64,000 nucleotides of DNA from Brevibacterium casei CIP 102111 (GTDB lineage: Bacteria; Actinomycetota; Actinomycetes; Actinomycetales; Brevibacteriaceae). The notes below the pieces were generated by a model. The model saw nothing but the letters and a program-made list of their open reading frames with translations, ran no database searches and had not been told where the DNA came from. The position numbers and the translations under genes are program-made. Location of the stretch: NCBI RefSeq assembly GCF_900169275.1, contig NZ_FXZC01000001.1, forward strand, positions 682,001-746,000. Reading direction: 5' to 3'. Below are positions 25,150 through 32,726 of the stretch, piece by piece; positions within the stretch are counted from its first letter, which is position 1; each line of letters starts with the position of its first letter.

Positions 25150-26010
25150 ATGGCGAAAGACAACTCCGCGGCGGAGAAGCGGAATCGGGCACGCGAGAAT
25201 GCCCGTCAGATCGCAGCAGCTCAGGCGAAGAAGGAGAAGACCGCCAAGATCATCCTCTACTCGGGGATCGGCGTGGTCGTCGTCGCGGTGGCCGTCATCG
25301 TCACCCTCCTCGTCGTCCAGTCGGCCAGGCCCGCGAACCCGCCGGCGAACTACGTCGCCGGGGGCGTCAGCCTCGCCAAGGGCGGAACCGTGGTCCAGCC
25401 GATGAACATGCCCGAGGGCGAGGAGTCGTCGCTGCCGACGCCGGCCGAGGCCGGTGTCAAGGAGAATGCCGCCACCGTCACCGTCTTCATCGACTTCCAG
25501 TGCCCCGCGTGCCGGGCGTTCGAGGAGACCAACGCGTCGACGCTGAATAAGCTCGTCGAAGAGGGCACGATCGTCCTCGAATACAAGCCGATTGCCATCC
25601 TTGACCGCTTCTCCAACGGCAACGAGTACTCGACGCGCGCCGCCAACCTCGCCGCATGCGTCGTCGACTCCCAGCCGGAGAAGGCCGGAGCGCTCTTCGA
25701 GGCGCTCTTCGCTCAGCAGCCCGAGGAGGGCACCAGCGGACGCACCGACGAGGAGCTGCTCAAGGTCGCCTCGGACGCCGGCGTCGACACGTCGAAGGCG
25801 CTCAACTCCGATCCGGAGCAGACCGTCGAGAGCTGCGTGACCGACCAGTCCTTCAAGAAGTACGTCACGAACTCCACCCAGGAGGCTCTCGATTCGGGTG
25901 TCGACGCCACCCCGTGGGTCCTCATCAACGGCAAGCAGACCGAGCAGACCGGTGACCCGCAGTCGCTGGCCATCGAGATCCTCAAGGCCACCGGCGAGGT
26001 TCAGAACTGA
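25150..26010 (+). CDS. DsbA-family membrane-anchored thiol oxidoreductase
   Basis: 286 residues. A highly charged N terminus (about 1-32) precedes one TM helix (about 33-57, IILYSGIGVVVVAVAVIVTLLVV). An extracytoplasmic thioredoxin-fold DsbA domain follows, with active site FIDFQCPACRAFEE (CPAC). The cis-Pro region is VDATPWVLINGKQ. The topology matches actinobacterial DsbA-like proteins (Thioredoxin_4) that introduce or isomerise disulfides outside the membrane. It stands alone, bounded by a strong palindromic terminator. Confidence 0.92.
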   Translation: MAKDNSAAEKRNRARENARQIAAAQAKKEKTAKIILYSGIGVVVVAVAVIVTLLVVQSARPANPPANYVAGGVSLAKGGTVVQPMNMPEGEESSLPTPAEAGVKENAATVTVFIDFQCPACRAFEETNASTLNKLVEEGTIVLEYKPIAILDRFSNGNEYSTRAANLAACVVDSQPEKAGALFEALFAQQPEEGTSGRTDEELLKVASDAGVDTSKALNSDPEQTVESCVTDQSFKKYVTNSTQEALDSGVDATPWVLINGKQTEQTGDPQSLAIEILKATGEVQN

Positions 26011-26031
26011 GGTTCTGAGCCCTCCCACCGT

Positions 26032-26096
26032 TTGCGGTCGAAAAACCGAGGGAAATTGGCCGATCTGGCTGATTCCCCTCGGTTTTTCGACCGCAA
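26032..26096. terminator. 21-bp perfect-stem hairpin after the DsbA-like gene
   Basis: The arms at 26032-26052 and 26076-26096 are exact reverse complements around a 23-nt loop. The stem contains an A5/T5 run (CGAAAAACCGAGGG / CCCTCGGTTTTTCG), so it resembles a bidirectional intrinsic terminator. It starts 21 bp after the stop codon. Confidence 0.8.
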
Positions 26097-26101
26097 CGGG
26101 C

Positions 26102-26212
26102 GATTTGGTGGTCACTGGGGCGTGGTCGGCGGGTGAATCCCGGCCCGGTCGCCTCGGCGGAGTGACCAGTCAATCCTCCGGACCTCGGGGCAGTGACCGG
26201 AGAATCCGCAGG
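26102..26212. repeat. Repeat family B, second and more diverged locus
   Basis: An inverted copy GATTTGGTGGTCACTG (26102-26117) is followed by a direct unit GCCTCGGCGGAGTGACCAGTCAATCC-type (26151-26176) and a weaker one (about 26180-26212, CAGTGACCGGAGAATCC). The order and orientation match 19769-19909. It lies between the DsbA-gene terminator and the tRNA-Thr promoter. Confidence 0.7.
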
Positions 26213-26312
26213 ATCACCCCGAATGAGCCCTGGCCATCATCCGCCGAAGCGGCCGAGTTGCCCGACGCTCTCAGAGCTCCGGCTTTTGTCGCCCGAGTGC
26301 CCGATGGACTAC

Positions 26313-26318
26313 TATCGT
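26313..26318 (+). promoter_or_regulatory. -10 box of tRNA-Thr
   Basis: TATCGT at 26313-26318, about 33 bp before the mature tRNA 5' end, in a locally AT-richer segment. No clear -35 hexamer. Confidence 0.45.
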
Positions 26319-26350
26319 GTAGGCATTGAGCGCGGGAGAACCGCGCCCGC

Positions 26351-26426
26351 GCCTCCTTAGCTCAGTTGGTAGAGCACCGCTCTTGTAAAGCGAAGGTCGT
26401 CAGTTCGAGTCTGACAGGGGGCTCCA
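26351..26426 (+). tRNA. tRNA-Thr (anticodon TGT)
   Basis: 76 nt including an encoded CCA (26424-26426). The acceptor stem GCCTCCT pairs with AGGGGGC (one T-G wobble). The D arm is TAGCTCAGTTGGTAGAGCA, the anticodon loop CTTGTAA (TGT at 26384-26386), and the T arm GTCAG-TTCGAGT-CTGAC. It reads ACA and other ACN codons. It is a single tRNA flanked by hairpins. Confidence 0.97.
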
Positions 26427-26430
26427 CCGA

Positions 26431-26462
26431 ATCGGGTCCGGCAGTCTGCTGCCGGGCCCGAT
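26431..26462. terminator. Hairpin between tRNA-Thr and the MFS gene end
   Basis: Arms of 14 bp (26431-26444 and 26449-26462) pair with one wobble around a 4-nt loop. The position 5 bp after the tRNA and 3 bp before the MFS stop (minus strand) suggests a terminator used from both sides. Confidence 0.75.
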
Positions 26463-26464
26463 CG

Positions 26465-27976
26465 TCATCTCCGGCTCGGGTGGTCGGCCGATGACCACTC
26501 GGAGGGGGACTGTCCGGTCTGATCCTCGTCGGTGGGTCGGCTCCCTGCCTCGTTCGACCGGCCGGCGCGCCCGGCGGCCTGAGGCTCCGCCCCGGCTGGC
26601 GGGCGCTCCTGTCCCGCGTTCCGCCCCGGGAGGCCGATCCTCTTCGCCCACACGAGCACCCAGACGGCACCGGCGATCGCGAAGAGGCCGGTGAAGAGGA
26701 CGCCGAACTGCAGCGAGGCGATCGCGATGACGAGGGCGATGACCGAGGGGCCCGCGAGCTTGCCGCCGTTGTTGAAGATCGCCCAGATTCCGAGGAACCG
26801 GGCCCGCCCGATGGCAGGCGAGAGGTCCGCGCCGATCGTCATGTTGACCCCCGCGCCGAGGCCGTTGCCCACGGCCATGATCCCGACCGCGACGATCATG
26901 CCCACGAGGGTGGGCATCGTCACCATCGCGATGAACCCGGCCCCGAAGATCGTCAGGCAGGCGACGAGCGTGGCGACCCGGCCCAGATGGTCCTTGATGT
27001 AGGCACCGAGGAACATGAAGACGAGTTCGAGCCCCGCCCCGAAGGCGATGAGCAGCGAGATCTGCGACTCGTGCAGTCCGATCGAGACACCCCACAGCTG
27101 GATGACGACCGGCTGTGCCGACCGCGCCACGGTGAGCGTGATGATCGAGATCCCGACGAGGATGACGGCGTTCCAGCGCACATCGAGGCGGGCTCGCCGA
27201 GGTGGTGCGGCAGTTGCAGACGCCCCCTGAGCGTGAGTGTCACCTGAGATCGGATGCTGCGCTGAGTCGGAGGCGGCTTGGGAATCGCGTGGGACCGTCG
27301 TCACGGTGGTGGCGTCGGCCGCGTCGGCTCGACCTCGGGCAGTCTCACGGTGGTCCGAATGCGCCGACGCCGTTCCCGTCGCCGCGTCTCCCGAGGTCTG
27401 ACCGTAGTCGGGGATCCGTGCGATCGGCAGGGCGAGGACGAGGATCGCGAGCAGCCCGGCGACACCGGCGAAGACGAAGACCGACCATATCGGGAAGACG
27501 AGCATGAGTCCGGCACCGATGATCGGCCCGACGAGGTTGCCCACCCGCATGCTCCCGCCGAGCGCCGTCATCGCCTTGGCCAGATGGGCAGAGGGCATCA
27601 CCTCGGCGACGACGGCCTGCCGGGCGAGGTTCCACACATCGGACACCGGCGCGAAGAGCATGAGTGCGATCGTGTAGACGACGATCGATCCCGCCGAGTC
27701 CCAGAGGAACGCGACCACGATCGCTGCGAGGACGACGATCGCGGTGACCGTCGCGACGACCATGGCGCGAAGATCGCCGAGGCGGTCGATGAGGATCCCC
27801 GCCGGCACCGTCGCGAGCAGTGAGACCGCGCCCATGATGCCGACGGTCGCGGCCGCGAACGCCGAACTCGCCCCGAGCGAGAGCGCACCGAGGACGAGGA
27901 CGGGCAGGATCGCTCCCAGTCCCGCCGCGAAGAGCAGCGAGGGGATGAGCACCGGCCACAGGATGGGTTTGAGCAC
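26465..27976 (-). CDS. Major facilitator superfamily transporter
   Basis: 503 residues, about 12 TM. The loop 2-3 motif is PAGILIDRLGDLRAMV. The central loop between TM6 and TM7 (about residues 195-255) is unusually long and Asp/Ala/Thr/Gln-rich. The C-terminal tail is also hydrophilic (about 40 residues). It starts at GTG 27976, with TAGACT (27983-27988) only 6 nt upstream, so probably leaderless. Drug or metabolite efflux is typical for this type; substrate unknown. It is divergent from the protease gene. Confidence 0.88.
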   Translation of the reverse strand: MLKPILWPVLIPSLLFAAGLGAILPVLVLGALSLGASSAFAAATVGIMGAVSLLATVPAGILIDRLGDLRAMVVATVTAIVVLAAIVVAFLWDSAGSIVVYTIALMLFAPVSDVWNLARQAVVAEVMPSAHLAKAMTALGGSMRVGNLVGPIIGAGLMLVFPIWSVFVFAGVAGLLAILVLALPIARIPDYGQTSGDAATGTASAHSDHRETARGRADAADATTVTTVPRDSQAASDSAQHPISGDTHAQGASATAAPPRRARLDVRWNAVILVGISIITLTVARSAQPVVIQLWGVSIGLHESQISLLIAFGAGLELVFMFLGAYIKDHLGRVATLVACLTIFGAGFIAMVTMPTLVGMIVAVGIMAVGNGLGAGVNMTIGADLSPAIGRARFLGIWAIFNNGGKLAGPSVIALVIAIASLQFGVLFTGLFAIAGAVWVLVWAKRIGLPGRNAGQERPPAGAEPQAAGRAGRSNEAGSRPTDEDQTGQSPSEWSSADHPSRR

Positions 27977-28103
27977 ATCACCAGTCTATGGAGGGTGCCC
28001 ATGGGCCGACCGAGGCGTCCGCAGGGCGGTGTGCGGGCGTCTTCTCCGACCGCTGTGACGCCGCTCCCATCGAACACTCGGGCGAAGATGAGAGCGTGGT
28101 CAC

Positions 28104-29216
28104 ATGAGAACAGCGAACACAGTGGTCCCGCCGTACCTGCTCAGCAACCTCGCCGACAACGGCGGCGAGAGGTTCCCCCGCGCCGCCGACGCCGCCCGCA
28201 CGGGCCTGAGAGCCGACGCCCGAGTGCGTCAGCTGCGCGCCGAAGGCCTGCGCGCAGCACCCGACGACTCCTCGGCGACTGCCCGGACCCGCAGCGCCCA
28301 GGCCGGTGAGGCGACGGGTCCGAACCGCCAGATCCACGACGCGCAGAACAAGGAGGACCTGCCCGGCGTCCTCGTCCGCAGCGAGGGCGAGGGACCCGTC
28401 GCCGACGACGCGGTCAACGAAGCCTACGACGGCCTCGGCGCCTCGTATGCCCTCTTCGCCGAGGCCTTCGACCGGAACTCCCTCGACGGTCAGGGCGGAC
28501 CCCTGCTCGCGAGCGTCCACTACGGTCAGGACTACGACAACGCCTTCTGGGACGGTCGCCTCCTCGTCTTCGGCGACGGCGACGGTGAGGTGTTCACAGG
28601 CTTCACCGGCTCCCTGTCGATCATCGGCCACGAACTCAGCCACGGCGTCATCACCCACACCGCCGACCTCGAGTACTTCGACCAGTCCGGCGCCCTCAAC
28701 GAGCACTGCGCCGACGTCTTCGGGGCGCTGACCGAACAGCATTCCGCCGGGCAGAACGCCGAGGACGCGACCTGGCTCATCGGCGCCGGAATCTTCACCG
28801 AGGCGGTCACCGGCAAGGCCCTGCGCTCGATGATCGCCCCGGGCACCGCGTACGACGACGACGTCCTCGGCAAGGACCCGCAGCCGGACCACATGGACGG
28901 CTTCGTCCGCACCGAATCCGACAACGGCGGCGTCCACCTCAACTCCGGCATCCCCAACCGCGCGTTCGCGGTCGCGGCGACGACCGTCGGCGGTCCCGCG
29001 TGGGAGACCGTCGGGCAGGTCTGGTACGGCGTCCTCACCGGATCCGAGATCACGACGACGACCGACTTCGCGCAGTTCGCAGATCTCACCATCGCCGAGG
29101 CGGCCGACCAGTTCGGAGAGGGATCTGACGTCCACGACGCGGTCGTCGAAGGATGGACGACCGTCGGCGTCGTCACCGGGCCCGCAGCCCGGGGAAACCG
29201 AGGGAGCAGCTGGTGA
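28104..29216 (+). CDS. M4 (protealysin-like) zinc metalloprotease
   Basis: 370 residues, no signal peptide. A short N-terminal propeptide region contains VVPPYLLSNLA, similar to the PP motif of protealysin-like precursors. The catalytic core has IIGHELSHGVITH (zinc His176 and His180, catalytic Glu177) and GALNEHCADVFG (third ligand Glu200). VHLNSGIPNRAF, with a conserved His-Asn pair, and HDAVVEGW near the end are typical of M4 C-terminal domains. Protealysin-like members are intracellular or exported without a classical signal and are encoded with an inhibitor gene; exactly that follows here with a GTGA overlap. Confidence 0.92.
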   Translation: MRTANTVVPPYLLSNLADNGGERFPRAADAARTGLRADARVRQLRAEGLRAAPDDSSATARTRSAQAGEATGPNRQIHDAQNKEDLPGVLVRSEGEGPVADDAVNEAYDGLGASYALFAEAFDRNSLDGQGGPLLASVHYGQDYDNAFWDGRLLVFGDGDGEVFTGFTGSLSIIGHELSHGVITHTADLEYFDQSGALNEHCADVFGALTEQHSAGQNAEDATWLIGAGIFTEAVTGKALRSMIAPGTAYDDDVLGKDPQPDHMDGFVRTESDNGGVHLNSGIPNRAFAVAATTVGGPAWETVGQVWYGVLTGSEITTTTDFAQFADLTIAEAADQFGEGSDVHDAVVEGWTTVGVVTGPAARGNRGSSW

Positions 29217-29599
29217 GCACCGCAGGATCCGGTGACCGGGAGTTCGGTCACCTCCTCGTCGAGCGCAGCGGAGGGATCGGCGGATTCCTCCTCGTGTGGG
29301 ATCTCGACATCGACACGAGCAAACACCGTGAGGAGCTCGGCGAACGCGTCGCCGACCTCCCGTGGCCGAGCCGAGGCGACGGGCACGCTGGAGCATCGGG
29401 TGCCGGTGGGCAGGCGGCGGCAACCGGCGCCGCTCCGGGCGGGTCGGTGTCTTCGGCCGATCGCTACGTCTACCTCATCGAGAGCCGCTTCGGGCACGCC
29501 CGGTTCGGGGAGAAGGAGCTCACGGGGGAGTGGAAGGAGCTCGTCGACCACGTCCGCGACGTCGCCGAACCCGAACGCCGCCGCCCCGGCGCCGACTGA
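29213..29599 (+). CDS. Emfourin-like protease inhibitor
   Basis: 128 residues from GTG 29213, whose TG is shared with the protease stop (GTGA overlap); GGGAG lies upstream. The core LLVERSGGIGGFLLVWDLDID plus RYVYLIESRFGHARFGEKELTGEWKELVDHV fits the protealysin inhibitor (emfourin) family, which binds M4 proteases 1:1. A Gly/Ala/Ser-rich insertion of about 30 residues separates the two parts. The overlapping gene order matches the protealysin-emfourin operon of Serratia. The identity rests on this context plus short motifs, so it is good but not certain. Confidence 0.8.
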   Translation: MSTAGSGDREFGHLLVERSGGIGGFLLVWDLDIDTSKHREELGERVADLPWPSRGDGHAGASGAGGQAAATGAAPGGSVSSADRYVYLIESRFGHARFGEKELTGEWKELVDHVRDVAEPERRRPGAD

Positions 29600-29703
29600 G
29601 CCGACCGTACCGGCTGGGGTGGAGGCTCAGACCGAGCGCCCGCCTCGGCGGCGATCGACCGCCTCGGCGAGGGGGTGGGCACCGGCCATGACATCCTTGT
29701 CCC

Positions 29704-30603
29704 ATGACTCATGACACGTCGACAGCCGAGAAGAACGAGCGCGCCCTCGAAGACGAGATCCACACCGACCTGCGGGAGCAGATGACCTACGGGTCGTACC
29801 TCGACCTCGATCGGCTCCTCACCTCGCAGCATCCGGTGAGCGATCCCGAGCACCATGACGAGCTGCTCTTCATCATCCAGCACCAGACGACCGAGCTGTG
29901 GTTCAAGCTCGTCATCCACGAACTCCTCGACGCCCGCCGCCTCATCGCCGCCGATCAGCTGCAGCTCGCGCTCAAGCGCATCGCCCGCGTCAAGCACATC
30001 CAGAAGACCCTCACCGAACAGTGGTCGGTGCTCGCGACGCTCACCCCGAGCGAGTACGTCGGCTTCCGCGACGAACTCGGTCAGTCCTCCGGCTTCCAGT
30101 CCTGGCAGTATCGGGCCGTCGAGTTCCTCCTCGGCAACAAGAACAAGGGCATGCTCGCCGTCTTCGACGCCGAACCCGAAGCACAGGCGCAGCTGCGGCG
30201 CTACCTCGAGGAGCCGAGCGTCTACGACGAGTTCCTCCGGTTCCTCTCCCGCCGCGGTCTGCCCGTCCCGCAGCGCATCCTCGACCGCGACGTCTCCGTC
30301 TCGCACACCTTTGATGAGGAGCTGCTCGAGACCTTCCGCATCATCTACGAGAACCCCGAGGAGTACTGGCTCGAGTACGAGAGCTGTGAGGAGCTCGTCG
30401 ACCTCGAGGAGAACTTCCAGTTCTGGCGCTACCGCCACATGCGCACGGTCCTGCGGATCATCGGCATGAAGCGCGGCACCGGCGGCTCGAGCGGCGTCGG
30501 ATTCCTCCAGAAGGCCCTCGACCTCACGTTCTTCCCTGAGCTCTTCGATATCCGCACCGGCATCGAGAACGGCCCCGGGACGCGGACGGCCCCGAAGCAC
30601 TGA
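29704..30603 (+). CDS. kynA: Tryptophan 2,3-dioxygenase
   Basis: 299 residues, full length. This haem enzyme opens the indole ring of L-tryptophan to N-formylkynurenine, the first step of the kynurenine pathway. Motifs: [39 protein letters not shown], with the His just before the [49 protein letters not shown]. The next enzyme (formamidase) is encoded convergently just downstream. No other kynurenine genes are in the window. Confidence 0.96.
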   Translation: MTHDTSTAEKNERALEDEIHTDLREQMTYGSYLDLDRLLTSQHPVSDPEHHDELLFIIQHQTTELWFKLVIHELLDARRLIAADQLQLALKRIARVKHIQKTLTEQWSVLATLTPSEYVGFRDELGQSSGFQSWQYRAVEFLLGNKNKGMLAVFDAEPEAQAQLRRYLEEPSVYDEFLRFLSRRGLPVPQRILDRDVSVSHTFDEELLETFRIIYENPEEYWLEYESCEELVDLEENFQFWRYRHMRTVLRIIGMKRGTGGSSGVGFLQKALDLTFFPELFDIRTGIENGPGTRTAPKH

Positions 30604-30666
30604 GCACCCGTCCGGGCGCTCGGCAACCCGGTGCAGGGTTGCTCAGCGCCCGGAGGGTTGCTGGGA
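30603..30666. repeat. Palindromic repeat family A, copy 2 (convergent terminator)
   Basis: Same design as 12489-12550: CCGTCCGGGCGCT and GGCAACCC pair with GGGTTGCTCAGCGCCCGG. It lies between the convergent ends of kynA and the hydrolase gene. Loop and outer arms have diverged, while the CCGGGCGCT / AGCGCCCGG core is conserved. Confidence 0.78.
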
Positions 30667-30684
30667 TCGTCCGGCGGCGTGTGC

Positions 30685-31479
30685 TCAGCGGTCGGCGAAG
30701 AGGAGCTCGACGACCTGCGGGAAGTACGGCGAGGACGGCTCGACGAGGTCCATGTGATCGGCGCCGGGCAGAACAGTCAGCTGTGCCGGGAAGTTCTGCG
30801 AGAACGACACGTCGACGATCCCGTCGGCGTCGCCGTGGATGATGTGGGCATCGGCGCGCTCGGGGATGAGCACCGCCCGCGACCGCGGGTCCTCCCACAG
30901 GTACGCGGCGAGGTCCTCCTGCGGAGGCGCGCCCATGTAGTCGAGCACGGCACCGTCGGCGAGTCCGTCATTGACCTCCCGGAGCAGATCCGAGATCGGA
31001 GCGAGCGGACGCAGCCGGAAGTCAGGACCGTCCGCATCGAGGTGGCTCGCCCATGCGAGCACGAGGCACCCTCCCGCGGAATGCCCCGCGACGACGGGCC
31101 GGTCCCGCGCCTCGGCGGCCACACCCCACGCCTCGAGCGAATCGAGGGCGAAGCTGATCGCCGCGGTGACGTCGTCGAGGCAGCGCGGCTGCCCGCCGAT
31201 GCGTCCGTACTCGACGAGGACGCAGAGCACCCCGGTCTCGGCGAGCGCCTGGGCGAGCGGCCTGGCGTGGACGAAGTCGATGCTCGGGCGGAAGTATCCG
31301 CCGTGGACGAAGACCACCACCGCCGAGGCGGTCGCCGGGTCCCCGTGGACCTCGACGAACTGGTCGGGATCGTCCCCGTAGGGGTGGCGGACGATGTTCG
31401 GCTCAGCACCGAGCCGCTGCCCGAGCGCGTCGAGTGCCTCGCTGCGCGCATCCTCGGTCGATCCGTGTGTCTCACTCAT
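30685..31479 (-). CDS. Alpha/beta hydrolase, probable arylformamidase
   Basis: 264 residues. The oxyanion motif VFVHGGYFRPS and the nucleophile elbow VVAGHSAGGCL are those of AFMID/HSL-type hydrolases; a C-terminal ADHMDLVEP supplies the likely catalytic His, and a DADGIVDVSF-like acid region precedes it. Kynurenine formamidases share the HGGYW/F signature. Encoded opposite tryptophan dioxygenase, it plausibly hydrolyses N-formylkynurenine to kynurenine. Its start overlaps the end of the SGNH hydrolase gene by 8 bp, so the two are cotranscribed. Function by motif and neighbourhood. Confidence 0.8.
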   Translation of the reverse strand: MSETHGSTEDARSEALDALGQRLGAEPNIVRHPYGDDPDQFVEVHGDPATASAVVVFVHGGYFRPSIDFVHARPLAQALAETGVLCVLVEYGRIGGQPRCLDDVTAAISFALDSLEAWGVAAEARDRPVVAGHSAGGCLVLAWASHLDADGPDFRLRPLAPISDLLREVNDGLADGAVLDYMGAPPQEDLAAYLWEDPRSRAVLIPERADAHIIHGDADGIVDVSFSQNFPAQLTVLPGADHMDLVEPSSPYFPQVVELLFADR

Positions 31480-32470
31480 CTTCGTCCTCCTTGACGATTC
31501 GCCTGCCGTCGACTGCCAACCGGCCGTCGTCGCTGATCAGCTGTGCGGTCTCGACGTCGACCCCTGTCCGTTCGCCGGCGGCCTCGGCGGACCCGGAGCC
31601 CTCGCCGTCAGAGGGGTCCCCGCCGGAGAACCCGGGCTCGTGAGCGGCGGCGGTGACGTCGACCTCGTCGTCGACCGCGATCTTCCGCACCGGGGAGAGG
31701 TCGGGGACCTTGGGGCTGAGCAGGTCGCCGGAGGACTGGCCGCGCAGCCGCCTGCCCACCCACGGCGCGAGATGCTCGCGCGCCCACTTCGACTCCTCGA
31801 CGACGACGTCGCGGATCGCCCGGGTCGTGCGCGGCGGCATCCCGAAGCCCGTCGTCGGCAGCGAATGACCGGATTCGAGGGTCGCGAGCGCCTGCCGGGC
31901 GACGAGGTCGTGGCCGTCAGGGGAGAGGTGGATCTTGTCCTCGGCCCACATGTCCTCGGCGTAGAGGGGGCGCAGACCCCAGACGTCGACCATGTGGCAA
32001 CCGTGGCGCTGCGCGATCGTCCACAGGTGCGCGTTGTAGACGCCGACGCGCGGACGCACCGCGCGCAGCAGCGGCGACATCGTCTCCGTGTCGAAGCCGT
32101 TGGCCATGACGACCTCGATGCCCTCGTCGCGCATCGCGATGACGGCGCGCTCGAACTGGTTCGCCAGCCCGTCGATGTCGGTGCGCGGGCGCAGGCAGTC
32201 GTTGCCGCCGGCACAGAAGCTCACGAGGTCCGGTTTGAGGTCGAGGACCTTCGGCACCTGCTCGTCGATGACACCCTGGAGGAGGCGGCCGCGGATCGCG
32301 AAGTTCGCGTAGAGGAGCTCGGGTCCACCGGCCGGAGAGTCGACAAGGAGTTCGGCCAGCCGGTCGGTCCACCCCCGGAATCGGTCGGGGGTGCCGTCGG
32401 GGTCGGGGTCCATGAGGCCCTCGCTGAAGGAGTCGCCGATCGCGACGTAGGAAGTGATGGTTTCGAGCAT
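31472..32470 (-). CDS. SGNH/GDSL-family hydrolase
   Basis: 332 residues from ATG 32470 (AAGGAG upstream). Block I is YVAIGDSFSEGL, block II Gly in NFAIRGRLLQG, block III FCAGGNDCL, block V DKIHLSPDGHDLVA: all four catalytic blocks are intact. No signal peptide. A hydrophilic C-terminal region of about 110 residues is rich in Asp, Gly and Glu. The upstream TATAGG (about 32509-32514) is a candidate -10. It is first in an operon with the formamidase-like hydrolase. Ester substrate unknown. Confidence 0.9.
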   Translation of the reverse strand: MLETITSYVAIGDSFSEGLMDPDPDGTPDRFRGWTDRLAELLVDSPAGGPELLYANFAIRGRLLQGVIDEQVPKVLDLKPDLVSFCAGGNDCLRPRTDIDGLANQFERAVIAMRDEGIEVVMANGFDTETMSPLLRAVRPRVGVYNAHLWTIAQRHGCHMVDVWGLRPLYAEDMWAEDKIHLSPDGHDLVARQALATLESGHSLPTTGFGMPPRTTRAIRDVVVEESKWAREHLAPWVGRRLRGQSSGDLLSPKVPDLSPVRKIAVDDEVDVTAAAHEPGFSGGDPSDGEGSGSAEAAGERTGVDVETAQLISDDGRLAVDGRRIVKEDEDE

Positions 32471-32726
32471 CCTCAGCTCCTTCTGATCGTTCGTCCGCTC
32501 TCTCCAACCTATACCCACAGTCCCCATGCCGCTCCCATGCCCGACCGCCTGATCTGTGCATGCGCGCCACACCCGCTGAGTCGTCGGCGGGAGATGCCCC
32601 AGAGGTGCCTCGACCGCGTGGTGAGAGCCTTGAACGGGCACCCCCGTGGCGTAGACTCGACACCGCGGCACAGCAGCCGCGCACCTTGAGCGAAGAGCAC
32701 CCGGCACACGCATCTGAAGGAGCACG

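Noticed and set aside
26032-26096. Riboswitch or mobile-element end
   Set aside because: A perfect stem just after a stop codon with an A/T run fits a terminator; no target-site duplication or conserved aptamer pattern is visible.
22597-26115. Open frame of 1172 codons on the minus strand
   Set aside because: It lies antisense to the kinase and DsbA-like genes, has low-complexity Arg/Gly/Asp-rich translation and no family motifs; long antisense frames are normal at this GC content.
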